A stretch of DNA of 64,000 nt from DATBQN01 sp963755825 (GTDB lineage Bacteria > Acidobacteriota > Thermoanaerobaculia > Multivoradales > UBA5704): NCBI GenBank assembly GCA_963755825.1, contig CAVWLA010000003.1, positions 2,790,001 to 2,854,000 of the forward strand, given 5' to 3'. Below the pieces are notes generated by a model, which made no database searches, was not told the origin of the DNA, and saw only the letters and a program-made list of their open reading frames with translations. Of this stretch, positions 6,239-18,500 are shown in pieces. Numbering within the stretch: the first letter of the stretch is position 1; each line of letters begins with the position of its first letter. The position numbers were made by a program, and so were the translations under genes.

Positions 6239-8533
6239 TCAGCGCTGCCAGACCCGCGTCCACCAGGGATCTGCGGAAGATGTCCGCTCGGCGGCCGGCA
6301 CGCCCATCCGCCGCCGGATGCGGTCGGTCGGCCAGCCGGTGAGCGCGGTGAGCGCTTCCACTTCCTGCTCGCGGCGGCGGCCGAGGTCGCGCCGGTAGTC
6401 TGCCGCCTGGGCGCAGCTCGCCTCGCCCGCGAAGGGGTGGCGCAGGACGTAGCGGCCCTGGAAATTCTCGCGGTCGGCGGTCTCCTGGAACACCAGGTCC
6501 TCGGGGAAGTGGGCGGCGTCGTAGCGCACGTGGAGGCGGGTGAGGAAGACGTCCCGGCTCCCCGCGCCGGCGAAGCGGGCGGGATTCGGGCGCTCCTCCG
6601 GCGCCGCCAGCCAGAAGACGCCGAGCTTGCGGAGCTCGTCCTGCGACAGCGGCTCGGCGGAGCAGGGGTCGCACCAGCTGGTGTTCCAGGCGTACTCGAG
6701 GAAGACGGCGCGCTGATCCTCCTTGGCGGCCTGGTGGGCGAAGGTCGCCTTGTAGAAGGCGCCGAAGTCGTCCTTGACGAAGAGCGGCACGTCCATGCCG
6801 CTGGGGAGCTTGACGGTGCGGTAGTCGGTCGTCTCGACGCGGCCCTGCCGCGTCAGGGTGTAGAGGAAGAGCTCCTGCGGGCCGTTGGCGTTGACCATGC
6901 CGAGGCGGATGGGGAGCATGAACTTGGGCGAGTCGTAGGCGACCTGGAGCGGGCGGAGGTAGGTGAAGCCGAGCTTCGCCTGCTGCTCCAGGTTGACCTT
7001 GGCGACGAAGAAGTGCATCCCCTGCTTGAGATAGCCGGCGAGCACGCGGGGGGCGCCGGCGGGGATGCGGTAGCCGCTCGCGGTGAGCCAGGTGGCGAGG
7101 CCGGCGCTCTCCTTGGCCGAGAGGATGACGATGTCGTACTCGCCGACGCTGTAGCGCGCCTCGACCTTCACCCCCAGGCTGCCGAGATCGCGCCGCGCGC
7201 GCAGCTCGCTCTTCTGGAGCGCCATCCCCGCGGGCCCGGCGGCGTCCATCGGCATCTGCCGGCAGGGATCGGGATCGAAATACTCGACCAGGCGCGGCGC
7301 CGAGTAGGCGTCGAGGTGATCCAGGAGCGCCTTGTCGCCGACGTGGATCTGCCCGCGCTCGAGGAACGTCGGCACCGGCACCACCATGGCGAACTCTTTG
7401 AGGTCGCCCTCGAAGTCGTTGGCCATGGTGAGGACGGTGTGGTCGCCGTCGCGCGCCAGGACCACCTGCGAGGCGCGGTTGAAGAGCTTGGTGTCGGCCT
7501 TGGCGACGTAGAAGCCGCAGAAGGCGTGGGCGGTGCCGCCGCTCGCCAGGGCGAGGAGGGCGAGGGCGAGGGCATGGCGGGTGAGGCGTCGCATGGCGAG
7601 TCTCCTCGGAAGGTGGGCGTGAGCGAGGGTGGGGAGCGCCGGCAGCGCTCGCCGCCGCCGCGGCCAGGTATAGCGGCCGGCGGGGAGCAGGAGGTCGACG
7701 AGCGGCACCGCCGGCGCCGCCAGGGCGAGCGCGAAGAGCAGGCCGTTCGGGCGGTAGAGGACGAAGGTGATGAAGCCCGCGACGGCGGCGACGAGCGCCG
7801 CGAAGACGATGCGGCCGGGGCGCGAGTCGGGCGTCGTCTTGGGGTCGGAGATCATGAAGAAGGCGAAGACGAGGAAGGCGCCGCTCGCCAGCTGGTGGAG
7901 CGGGATGGCGAGCGGCTGGCCGAGCCACAGCGCGCGGCCGCCGACGATCGCGAGGTAGCTGGCGAGGAAGGCGAAGGTGACGTCGGCGCGCGCTGCGCGG
8001 GTGACGACGAGGCCGCCCAGGCACACGAGGAGGAAGCCCAAGAGCGCGGCGTTCCCCCACTGGCCGGGCGACACCCAGGCGCGGCCGGTGGCGAGGATCG
8101 CCAAGACGATGCCGAAGTTGGTGGGGTTCCAGACGTGCTTGCCGCGCACCCGCAGGACGAACTTGCTGCCGATGGTGACGGCGGCGGCGGCCGCGGCGAG
8201 GGCGAGCGAGTTGGTGCGCAGGAGGAGGCAGAGCGAGAGGCCGGAGATGAGCGCGCTCCGCGGATCGAAGGCGGCGAGCCGGGCGAGGCGCGTGCCGGCG
8301 TACTGGGTCAGGAGCGCCGTGGCGAGGAGGACGATCGCCTGCGCCGCGCCGATCTCGAAGTCGAGCGCGGCGACGCCATAGACGAGGAGCGCGGCGAGGA
8401 CGGCGATCTGATAGAGCCGGGGATCGAAGCGGCGGCGGGTTCCGCCGGCGCGATCGGCGCCGCCGCCGTCGCCGGAGGGGCCGGGGGTGGGGAGCTCGGT
8501 GGCGCCGTTGGTGTCGGCTGCGAGGGTGGTCAT
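6239..8533 (-). CDS. RnfD/NqrB-like membrane domain fused to DUF2330
   Basis: 764 residues in one frame. Residues ~35-300 carry multiple hydrophobic helices with NQR2/RnfD/RnfE-family features (ALISGLSLCLLLRTNSLAL, GKHVWNPTNFGIVLAIL, FMISDPKTTP). I see no FMN-threonylation motif and no other Rnf/Nqr subunit nearby. At residue 314 a second Met starts a complete signal peptide (RHALALALLALASGGTAHA) followed by a full DUF2330 domain starting FCGFYVAKAD. That Met (7592-7594) has its own GAGGAG ribosome site 7-8 bases upstream, so the DUF2330 part is probably also made, or only made, as a separate exported protein. No stop separates the two. It may be a true fusion or two genes that lost the intervening stop. 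Paralogous to the neighbouring DUF2330 gene. Confidence 0.8.
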   Translation of the reverse strand: MTTLAADTNGATELPTPGPSGDGGGADRAGGTRRRFDPRLYQIAVLAALLVYGVAALDFEIGAAQAIVLLATALLTQYAGTRLARLAAFDPRSALISGLSLCLLLRTNSLALAAAAAAVTIGSKFVLRVRGKHVWNPTNFGIVLAILATGRAWVSPGQWGNAALLGFLLVCLGGLVVTRAARADVTFAFLASYLAIVGGRALWLGQPLAIPLHQLASGAFLVFAFFMISDPKTTPDSRPGRIVFAALVAAVAGFITFVLYRPNGLLFALALAAPAVPLVDLLLPAGRYTWPRRRRALPALPTLAHAHLPRRLAMRRLTRHALALALLALASGGTAHAFCGFYVAKADTKLFNRASQVVLARDGDHTVLTMANDFEGDLKEFAMVVPVPTFLERGQIHVGDKALLDHLDAYSAPRLVEYFDPDPCRQMPMDAAGPAGMALQKSELRARRDLGSLGVKVEARYSVGEYDIVILSAKESAGLATWLTASGYRIPAGAPRVLAGYLKQGMHFFVAKVNLEQQAKLGFTYLRPLQVAYDSPKFMLPIRLGMVNANGPQELFLYTLTRQGRVETTDYRTVKLPSGMDVPLFVKDDFGAFYKATFAHQAAKEDQRAVFLEYAWNTSWCDPCSAEPLSQDELRKLGVFWLAAPEERPNPARFAGAGSRDVFLTRLHVRYDAAHFPEDLVFQETADRENFQGRYVLRHPFAGEASCAQAADYRRDLGRRREQEVEALTALTGWPTDRIRRRMGVPAAERTSSADPWWTRVWQR

Positions 8534-8587
8534 GCACCCTTAGACACACCGACGAGGCGAAAGGCAACCGCGGCGGCAGCCGGGAGC

Positions 8588-8678
8588 GGGTCAGTTTGGT
8601 CTCCTGCGGGCGGTCGCCCTCGGCCCCACCCGCCCATCACGCCCTTCCGGGCGACCGTCCTCGGAACCAAACTGACCC
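8588..8678. repeat. Dispersed inverted-repeat element, copy C
   Basis: The best-preserved copy, 91 bp, with perfect 13-bp terminal inverted repeats GGGTCAGTTTGGT (8588-8600) and ACCAAACTGACCC (8666-8678). It sits between the 5' end of the fusion gene and the 3' end of pbpC. No coding sequence inside; a REP- or MITE-like non-autonomous element is possible. Confidence 0.9.
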
Positions 8679-8720
8679 ACTACCGGCAGGCCTTCGTCGG
8701 CGGTCGCCGGCGCCCGCCCT

Positions 8721-11210
8721 CTACTCCACCTTGTAGCGCACCGCGTTCGACCGCCCGAGATCGTCGGTCACCACCAGCCGGTGCTCGCCGCGCTCGGTGG
8801 GGAGGAAGAGCCTCTCGGCCGGTGCGTTGGCGGCGACCAGGACGCCGTCCTGATACCAGAACAGGCGGCTGGTGCCCGGGCCCGCCTGGGCGACGAGCGG
8901 GATGCGCTGGAACTGCGCCGGCGCGTCGCGGCGCAGGCGGTAGGCGGTCGCCGCGTCGGGCGAGACGATGCGCGGCGCGTCGCCGTCGGGGATCCCCTCG
9001 CAGCCGGCGCGCAGGCGCGGCAGGTCCTCGACCGGCTGGCCCTGCGAGCGGGCCCAGGCGGCGAGCTCGGGGGGGAAGACGGTCAGCAGCCGGAAGACGT
9101 GCGGCCGCGACTGAATGCAGTCGCCGGTCAGCAGCTCGCCGGTCGCCGCGTCGACGAGCGCCCGGCGATGGTACGAGCAGGACGGCAGGCGCGAGCGGCC
9201 GGGTAGGTACTCGACGCGCACCCGCCGCGGGCAGTACGGCCCCGGCAGCTCGTGGCTCTCGGCGCAGACCTCGATCGTCTCGAGCTCGGCGCCCGGCGGC
9301 CGCCGCGGCGCGCTCGCCGCGCCCGAGGCGCCGGCGCCCTCGAGGGCGCGGAAGAGGTCGAAGAGGAGCGGCGCCGCGTGCTGGCTCCCCGAGATGCCGA
9401 GCACCGGCTTGCCGTCGAAGTTCCCCACCCACACCCCGATCGCGTAGCGCCCCGACCAGCCGACCGCCCAGGCGTCGCGGTGGCCGTAGGAGGTGCCGGT
9501 CTTCCACGCCACCTCGGGCACGCCGCGGGTGATGTCCCAGGCGTCGGGGAGGTCCGGCCGGCGCAGGTCGGTGAGGATCTCGGCGACCGCCCAGGCCGCC
9601 CCCGGCGAGACGAGATGGTCGTCGGCCGCCGGCGCCGCGGCTGGAGAGGGCGGCGGCGCCTCGTTCTCGAGCAGGCGCAGCGGCCGGTTTCGGCCGCCCT
9701 CGGCGAGGGTGGCGTAGAGGTTGGTGAGATCGAGGAGAGTCACCTCGCCGTCGCCGAGGATCAGCGGCAGGCCGTAGGTCGCCGCCGGCTTGTCGAGGGT
9801 GGCGAGGCCGCCGCGCCGGAGGAGGCGGAGGAAGTCGGGCAGGCCGACGTCCGCCAGCAGGCGCACCGCGGCAGCGTTGAGCGAATGGACGAGCGCCTCG
9901 CGCACCGTCACCCGCCCGTGGTACTGCTGGTCGTAGTTCTCCGGCACGTAGCCGGCGAAGTCGGTCGGCACGTCGAGCAGGTAGGAGTCGGGGAGGATCC
10001 GCCCCTGGTCGATCGCGAGAGCGTAGAGGAGCGGCTTGAGCGTCGAGCCCGGCGAGCGGCGCGAGGCGGCGCCGTCGACCTGGCCGTGGCGCTCGCGGTC
10101 GAAGAAGCCGGCCGAGCCGACGAGGGCGCGCAGCGGCCGGCCGCCCTGGCGGCCGGGATCGATCTCGACCACCGCCACCGCCGCCTCGCCGATCCCCTGA
10201 TGGCGGAGCTCCTCGATCCGCCGGCCCACCTGCTCCTCGGCGGCGCGCTGCAGCCGCGGGTCGAGGGTCGAGCGCACCAGGCCGCCGCTGGCGCCGGCGA
10301 GCCTGTCCGCGAACGGCTGGGCGCCGCGCCCGAGCCGCTCGGCGACCAGCTCGCAGGCGTGCGGCGCGGCGAACGGCGCCCGGCGGCGCGCCGCGGGGAT
10401 CGGCTCGCGGCGGGCGGCGGCGAGGGCGCCGCGGGGGAAGGCGCCGCGCGCCGCGAGCTCGGCGAGCACCCGGTCGCGGGCGGCGCCGGCGGCGGCGCGG
10501 GCGGCGGGCGAGAGGGTCGGGTCGTAGCGCTGCGGCGCGCGCGGCAGGGCGGTCAAGAGCGCGATCTCGCCCAGCGACAGCGCCCGCGGCGGCTTGCCGA
10601 AGTAAGCGTAGGCGGCGGCGCCCACCCCTTCGACGTTGCCGCCGTAGGGGAGGAGGTTGAGATAGATCTCGAGCAGCTCGCGCTTGCCGTAGAGGCGCTC
10701 GAGCTGCAGGGCGCGGAAGCTCTCCACCGCCTTCGCCCACAGGGTCCGCCGGCGCGGCTCGGCCATGCGCGCGATCTGCATGGGGATCGTCGAGGCGCCC
10801 GAGACGACGCTCCGCGCCCGCAGGTCGGTCCAGGCGGCGCGCAGGACGGCGCGCGGATCGATGCCGTCGTGCGTGAAGAAGCGCTGATCCTCCGAGGCGA
10901 CGAGGGCGCGCGGCAGCTCGCGCGGCAGCTCGCTCAGCCGCACCGGCAGCCGGAAGCGGCCGTCCGCCGGCAGGAAGAAGCGGAGCGGCGCGCCGTAGCG
11001 GTCGGCGACGGCGAGCGCTGCCGGGCGATGGAGATTCGCCACCGGGAAGGGGAACAGCCGGTCGAAGAGGAGGAGGCCGGCGAACGGCAGCAGGACGGCG
11101 AGCAGGAGGAGCAGCGCGAGCGGGCGCCCGCGGGAGAGCATCGCCGGAGAGAGCCCGCCGCGCAGGCGGCCCGGCCGCCGCGCGGTCGGCGGCTCGTGCG
11201 AGGCGGACAT
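8721..11210 (-). CDS. pbpC: Penicillin-binding protein 1C
   Basis: 829 residues from ATG at 11210. One transmembrane anchor (LALLLLLAVLLPFAGLLLF) is followed by a GT51 glycosyltransferase domain (EDQRFFTHDGIDPRAVLRA, GGSTI-like GASTIPMQ, the GRAYQ-region KRELLEIYLNLLPYGGN), then a penicillin-binding transpeptidase domain with the S-x-x-K box in SPGSTLKP, S-x-N in SLNAAAV and KTG in KTGTSYG, and the C-terminal biPBP-C extension typical of PbpC. It acts in the periplasm on lipid II. PbpC is commonly encoded next to a large alpha-2-macroglobulin; here that gene is 4 kb upstream on the same strand. An upstream in-frame ATG at 11246 would add 12 Pro/Ser/Thr-rich residues and overlaps the divergent spacer, so I prefer 11210. 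Confidence 0.93.
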   Translation of the reverse strand: MSASHEPPTARRPGRLRGGLSPAMLSRGRPLALLLLLAVLLPFAGLLLFDRLFPFPVANLHRPAALAVADRYGAPLRFFLPADGRFRLPVRLSELPRELPRALVASEDQRFFTHDGIDPRAVLRAAWTDLRARSVVSGASTIPMQIARMAEPRRRTLWAKAVESFRALQLERLYGKRELLEIYLNLLPYGGNVEGVGAAAYAYFGKPPRALSLGEIALLTALPRAPQRYDPTLSPAARAAAGAARDRVLAELAARGAFPRGALAAARREPIPAARRRAPFAAPHACELVAERLGRGAQPFADRLAGASGGLVRSTLDPRLQRAAEEQVGRRIEELRHQGIGEAAVAVVEIDPGRQGGRPLRALVGSAGFFDRERHGQVDGAASRRSPGSTLKPLLYALAIDQGRILPDSYLLDVPTDFAGYVPENYDQQYHGRVTVREALVHSLNAAAVRLLADVGLPDFLRLLRRGGLATLDKPAATYGLPLILGDGEVTLLDLTNLYATLAEGGRNRPLRLLENEAPPPSPAAAPAADDHLVSPGAAWAVAEILTDLRRPDLPDAWDITRGVPEVAWKTGTSYGHRDAWAVGWSGRYAIGVWVGNFDGKPVLGISGSQHAAPLLFDLFRALEGAGASGAASAPRRPPGAELETIEVCAESHELPGPYCPRRVRVEYLPGRSRLPSCSYHRRALVDAATGELLTGDCIQSRPHVFRLLTVFPPELAAWARSQGQPVEDLPRLRAGCEGIPDGDAPRIVSPDAATAYRLRRDAPAQFQRIPLVAQAGPGTSRLFWYQDGVLVAANAPAERLFLPTERGEHRLVVTDDLGRSNAVRYKVE

Positions 11211-11263
11211 CGGTGCGATTGTAGCGGTGGAGGGCGGCGGCTCCATCCGCTATCCTCATTCCG

Positions 11264-12195
11264 ATGTCGAGCGACGGGAATCACCCGCCCGGCGCGTCCC
11301 ACGCGAGACCGCGCGGCGAGGTCGCCAACCAGAGCCCGCCGCTCGAGGGCTGGAACGTCTTCGCGAGCGACCGGGTCCTCGTCGAGGCGCTCCGCCGCGA
11401 GGGCGGCGGCTGGGCGGAGGAGCGGGCGCGCGCCTTCGGCGAGGCGGCCGGCCGGCGGGAGACGATCGCTCTCGGCGTCGCCGCCAACGAGAACCGGCCC
11501 GTCCTGCGCACCCACGACCGCAGCGGCCGCCGGCTCGACGTCGTCGAGTTCCATCCCGCCTGGCACGCGCTCCTCGGCCTCGGCGTCGAGAGCGGGCTCC
11601 ACGCGCTCCCCTGGCGCCAGCCGCGGCCGGGGGCGCAGGTGGCGCGGGCGGCGCTGTTCATCACCTTGGCCGAGATCGAGGCCGGCGTCGGCTGTCCGCT
11701 GTCGATGACCTTCTCGGCGGTGCCGGCGCTGCGCACCGAGCTCGCCGGCGCCTGGGCGGAGCGCGTCGGGCCGGAGGGGCGCGGCGTGCAGACGATCCTC
11801 GAGATGGTCAACCACACGCGGCTCGACTGCGGCCTCGCCTGGACGTGCTGCGCGCGGTGCAGAAGTCGCCGCCGGCGCTCGACGCATTTCTCGAAGAGCT
11901 CGGCCGAGCGCGCGGCGCCGACCGCCGCTTCGACATCCATCTGAACGCCCTGGAAGCCGACCTCGCCGGCCTGCGCGGCGATTCCGCCGCCGCCGAAGCC
12001 GGGGCGCGCCGCCTCGTCGAGAGGATGGCGCTCGCGCTGCAGGGAGCCCTCCTCCTGCAGGCCGCGCCGCCCGCCGTCGCCGACGCCTTCTGCGCCACCC
12101 GCCTCGCCGGCGAAGGAGGCCGCGCCTTCGGCGCCCTGCCGCCGGGAGTCGACGCCGGAGCCATCATCGCCCGCCACGATCCGGCGGCCGGCTAG
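11264..12195 (+). pseudogene. Decayed AidB-like acyl-CoA dehydrogenase
   Basis: The first ~165 residues read as an acyl-CoA dehydrogenase N-terminus (LEGWNVFASDRVLVEALRRE, FHPAWHALLGLGVESGLHAL, AGVGCPLSMTFSAVPALR). The frame then jumps directly to the C-terminal hinge motif EGRGVQTILEMVNHTRLDC, so the FAD-binding middle domain is missing. Near 11840 the frame breaks; the true continuation is in the +1 frame (LDVLRAVQKSPPALDAFLEE to FCATRLAGEGGRAFGALPPG, ending at 12195), with another stretch of helical C-domain missing. At least two deletions and one frameshift therefore separate it from an intact enzyme of about 550 residues. Intact AidB-like enzymes are flavoproteins; this copy cannot bind FAD. 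Confidence 0.75.
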
Positions 12196-12207
12196 GCTCG
12201 GCGCGAT

Positions 12208-14511
<2,304 letters not shown>

Positions 14512-14618
14512 GGCGCGCCCGCCGGCGTTCCCGCCGCGATGTTGCCGGAGAGCCCGCTGATAGACTCCGGCCTCCGGTCAGCCGAACGCCGTTTCCTCCC
14601 CGCGCAACTCTGGACTCG

Positions 14619-15509
14619 ATGCCGCGCCCGCCGTCCCCGCCGCCGAAGCTCGCGCCGCGCGAGGAACAGGTCGCGAGCCGCGTCTTTCGAGCCCTCTCTC
14701 CACGCCTGCAGCGGATCCCGCCGCCGCAGCCGCTCGCCGGGCTCAACCCCTTCGTCGATCTCGCGGTCGAGCGCCGGCGCGGCAGCGGCACGCTCGCCGC
14801 CACCTGGTTCCCGACCGCTGGCGAGGCGCGCGGCGCCGTGCTGCTGCTGCCGCCCTGGCTGCCGCTGGGGAAGTCCTACTTCTACCGGCGGGGGCGGATC
14901 CAGGCGCTGCGCAACGCGGGGTATCACGCCATGGCGCTCGACCTCTCCGGCTTCGGCGCCAGCGGCCCGCCGCCGCCCGGCTTTCTCCACCACGACGTCG
15001 AGGCCGGCCTCCGCTTCCTGCGCCAGCGGGTGGGCGACCTGCCGATCCACGTCTGGGGCGTCAGCTCGGGCGGCTACTGGGCTCATCCGGCATTGAGCTC
15101 GACCGACCTCGTCTCCGGCGCCATGTTCGAGGACGTCGCCACCCACCTGACCGACTGGGGCTGGCGGACGGCGCCGCGCCTGCGCCTCGGCTATCTGTTC
15201 TTTCGCTACACCTTCGCGCGCGCCTACGGCTTCTTGGACATCCGCCGGCACGCCGCGGCGCTCCGCGTCCGCGCCGTCACCTACGTCAGCGGTGGGCGCG
15301 ACGCCAACGTGCTCCCCGCGGAGACCCGCCGGCTCGCCGAGCTGGCCGGCGGCACGAGCCGCATCGTCGACGCCGCCGACCACCTGGGATCGATCCAGAT
15401 CGCCCACGCCGAGCTCCTCGAGCTGGCGCTCGACACCTTCCGGAGAGCGGAAGCGGCGGCGAGCCCGCTCAGCGCACCCCGACCTCGATCCGCCGCCGCT
15501 CGCCCGTAG
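14619..15509 (+). CDS. Alpha/beta-hydrolase
   Basis: 296 residues. The alpha/beta-hydrolase fold is shown by the first strands (GAVLLLPPWLPLGKSYFY), AMALDLSGFGASG, the nucleophile elbow GVSSGG (G-x-S-x-G) and a late His in DAADHLGS; an acidic residue before it (SGGRDANVLP) fits the catalytic Asp. No signal peptide; the first 30 residues are basic/Pro-rich. Substrate unknown. It ends 41 bases inside the 3' end of the convergent alpha-2-macroglobulin gene, a tail-to-tail overlap. The frame is open far upstream, but the upstream part runs antisense-like over the kinase gene, so ATG at 14619 is chosen. Confidence 0.75.
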   Translation: MPRPPSPPPKLAPREEQVASRVFRALSPRLQRIPPPQPLAGLNPFVDLAVERRRGSGTLAATWFPTAGEARGAVLLLPPWLPLGKSYFYRRGRIQALRNAGYHAMALDLSGFGASGPPPPGFLHHDVEAGLRFLRQRVGDLPIHVWGVSSGGYWAHPALSSTDLVSGAMFEDVATHLTDWGWRTAPRLRLGYLFFRYTFARAYGFLDIRRHAAALRVRAVTYVSGGRDANVLPAETRRLAELAGGTSRIVDAADHLGSIQIAHAELLELALDTFRRAEAAASPLSAPRPRSAAARP

Positions 15510-18500
15510 CCTGCAGGCGGGGGTCGTACATCGCCTCGGCGTGCGCCGGCGGCAGGCGGAAGCTGCCGGGCGCCACGGCGCGGGTGAGCGCGTAGAGGGT
15601 CACCCAGCTGCTCGCCGGCAGGTCGGTGAAGATGAGGATGCGGTCGTCGCGGAGGTCGAGGTAGGAGAGATTCTCCGTCGCGTCGGTCACCCAGGGGAGC
15701 GACTCGGTGGTCTTCAGGCGCGGGTTCTCGACCTCGAGGCCGGAGGGCAGGAGGTCCTCGATCACCACGTTGGCGACGGCGCCGGCGGTCGAGCGGACGC
15801 GGGTCTTCAGGACCAGCAGGTCGCCTTGGTGGACGGTCTCGAGGTCGACCTCCTTGCCGTCGCGGTCGAGCACCTGGCGCTCGATCTCGAGTCCCTTGTT
15901 GGAGGGCGCGAAGGCGTCGTCGGTCGGCACGCCGCGGGTGATCAGGCTGTAGAAGGCGGCGCCCGGCTTGTAGCCGCCGTCCATGACGATGCGCAGCGGC
16001 TCGCCGCCGCGCAGGTCGATGAAGCGCGTCGTGGTGCTGTCGAAGGTGCCCACCTTGCGATTGGCCAGCCAGACGCTCCCCGAGTATGGCGGCGCCTGCG
16101 CCTGGCGATGGAAGAGCTGGCCGAGGGCGAGGAGCGCCCAGCCGGACTCCTGGGTCGTCCACTCGCCGTAGGTCCGCGCGTCGCGCGCCAGGCGGTCGGC
16201 GAGGAGCGGGATCTGCGGGCTCTGCGGCGCCGCGTCGAGGAGCGCGAGGAGGACGACGGCGCGGTTCCTCACCGCCGAGTTCCAGTTGCCGCCGGTCTGG
16301 CGCTCGATCTCCTCCACCTGTCCGAGGTTGGCGAGCAGGCCGGCGATCGCCTGCGGGTTGCCGACCGCGGCATAGGCGCCGGCGAGGAGCGCCCGCGACT
16401 CGGTCGACAGGTTCTTGCGCTGCTTCTCGCGCAGGTAGTCCATGGTGCCCAGGTCGGCGCGGCCGGCGCGGGCGAGGACGTAGAGCTCGTAGGCCACCCG
16501 CTCCAGCTCGTCGCTGCCATACTCGGACTTCGCCTTGACGTCGCCCGCCAGGTAGCGGAGGGCGCCGTCGTGGAGGAAGTCGGGCACCGGCTGGCCGGCG
16601 CGGCGCGCCTCGACGAGGAAGTGCGCCGCGTAGACCGACGCCCAGGGATCGACGTGATCCTCGCCGGGCCAGAGGGTGAAGGCGCCACTGTAGATCTGCA
16701 TCGAGGCGACGCGCGAGATGCCGGCCTGGACGAAGGCCGCCGGGTCGCCCTTCCCCTTCTTGGGATCGAGCAGCTCGGGGTCGAGCTTCTGCGCCAGGTC
16801 CGCCATGTAGAGAAGCGGGAAGACCGAGGAGACGGTCTGCTCGAGGCAGCCGTAGGGGTAGTGGACGAGGTCGCGCAGCTTGGCCGAGAACTGCACCAGG
16901 GGGACGGAGCCGATGCGGAGCTCGCGGTGGAGCGTCTCCGGCCGGAAGCGCGCCTCCTTGGCGAGCGGCAGGTCGAGCGTCGGGGCGGCGACGGCGCCGC
17001 CGTCCTCGAGCGCGGCGATGGGGAGGTCCGGGCGCACCGCGACCACCTCGCTCGCGTGGGTCGTCTCGCCGTTGCCGGCGGCGGTGAGATCGAAGCGCAC
17101 GTCGCCGGCGAGGCCCGCCGTCTTGACCTTGAAGTAGACGGTCTTCTCGCGCCCCGAGAGCACCGGCACCACCTGCGGGTTGAGCGAGGCGGGCGAGGTG
17201 TCGAGACGGGCGGCGACGGGGCCGGCCGCGGCGCCTGCAGCGGACACCGCGAGCTTCACCTCGAAGGTGCCGTCGCTGCCGGTGTCGTTGCGCACCGTCA
17301 CCGGCAGCGCCAGCGTCTCCTCGAAGGAGAGGATGCGCGGGAAGGTGGGGAGGAGGACGAGCGGCGTGCGCACGCGGGTGAGCTTCTCGGCCGAGCCGAA
17401 GCGCTCGCCGCGCACCGCCACCGCCATGATGCGCAGCGCCCCCTGGAACTCCGGCAGGGCGAAGCTGACGTGGGCGTTGCCGGCGGCGTCGGCGGTCACC
17501 GGGCCGCTCCAGAAGGCGACCGGCTTGGCGCGCCGGATGCCCTCCGTGCGGACGTGCTGCGAGAGGCCCTCGGCTCCCTCGCCGCCGCCCGCCGGCTCCG
17601 GCTTGATCTCGGGGAGGAGGAGGCCGAAGGTATCGGCGGAGGCGACGCCGAGGGCGAGCTTGCGGTAGAAAAAGTCGAACGGCTGCGCTGTCTTCTGGTC
17701 GATGAGCTGGAGGATCCCCTCGTCGACCGCCGCCACAGTCACCGTGGCGCGGCCGGCCGCGGCGCCCCCGCTGCCCACTACTCCGCCCGGCACCTTCACC
17801 GCGATGTCGATCTTGGTCCCCGGCCGCACCTCCTGCGGCGCGGCGATCGCCACCGCCAGGCGGTTGGCGGTGCGGTCGACATAGATCGGCACGGCACCGA
17901 ACGAGCGCGCCACCGACCCGGGCTCCAAGTCCTTGACGCCGCGGACGAGAGTCGCCGTGACGTAGGCGTTCGGCCGGTAGGAGACGTCGACCGGCAGCGG
18001 GATCTTGGCGGTGTTGCCGGTCAGGGTGTGGATCGAGGTGTGGAGGATGCCGTTCCGCTCGACGGTCAGCAGCAGCTTGCCGGGGAAGGGCGCCCGCACC
18101 TGCACCTGAGCGGTGTCGCCCGGCGCGTACTCGGTCTTGTCGAGGTCGAGGTCGAGCCGCGAGGGGTTCTTGAGCGCCCACGGCGAGTAGGCCCAGCCGC
18201 TGACGTAGAACTCGACCTCGGTCGAGGCCTGGGTGTCGGGGTCGGTGAGCACGGCGCGGTAGCTGCCCACCTGGCGCGGCGCGAAGCGGAAGACGCCGCG
18301 CGGCTGGCCGGCGGCGAGCGCCCGGCTGTCGACGAGCTGCGGATCGCGCGACGACTCGTAGCTGAAGCCGCCGTGCTCGTTGCGCTTGAGCACCGTGTTC
18401 CAACGGTCGCGATAGAGCTCGACGCGGAGCGCTCCGGCGGTCGCCGGCTTGCCGTCGGGGGCGATCGCCACCCAGTCGAAGTCGACCGGCTTGCCGGGGT

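Noticed and set aside
6095..9532. Long open frame of 1145 codons on the plus strand
   Set aside because: Runs antisense to the DUF2330/Rnf fusion and pbpC genes and crosses two genes' ends; composition is Arg/Gly/Ala shadow of GC-rich coding DNA, no family motif.
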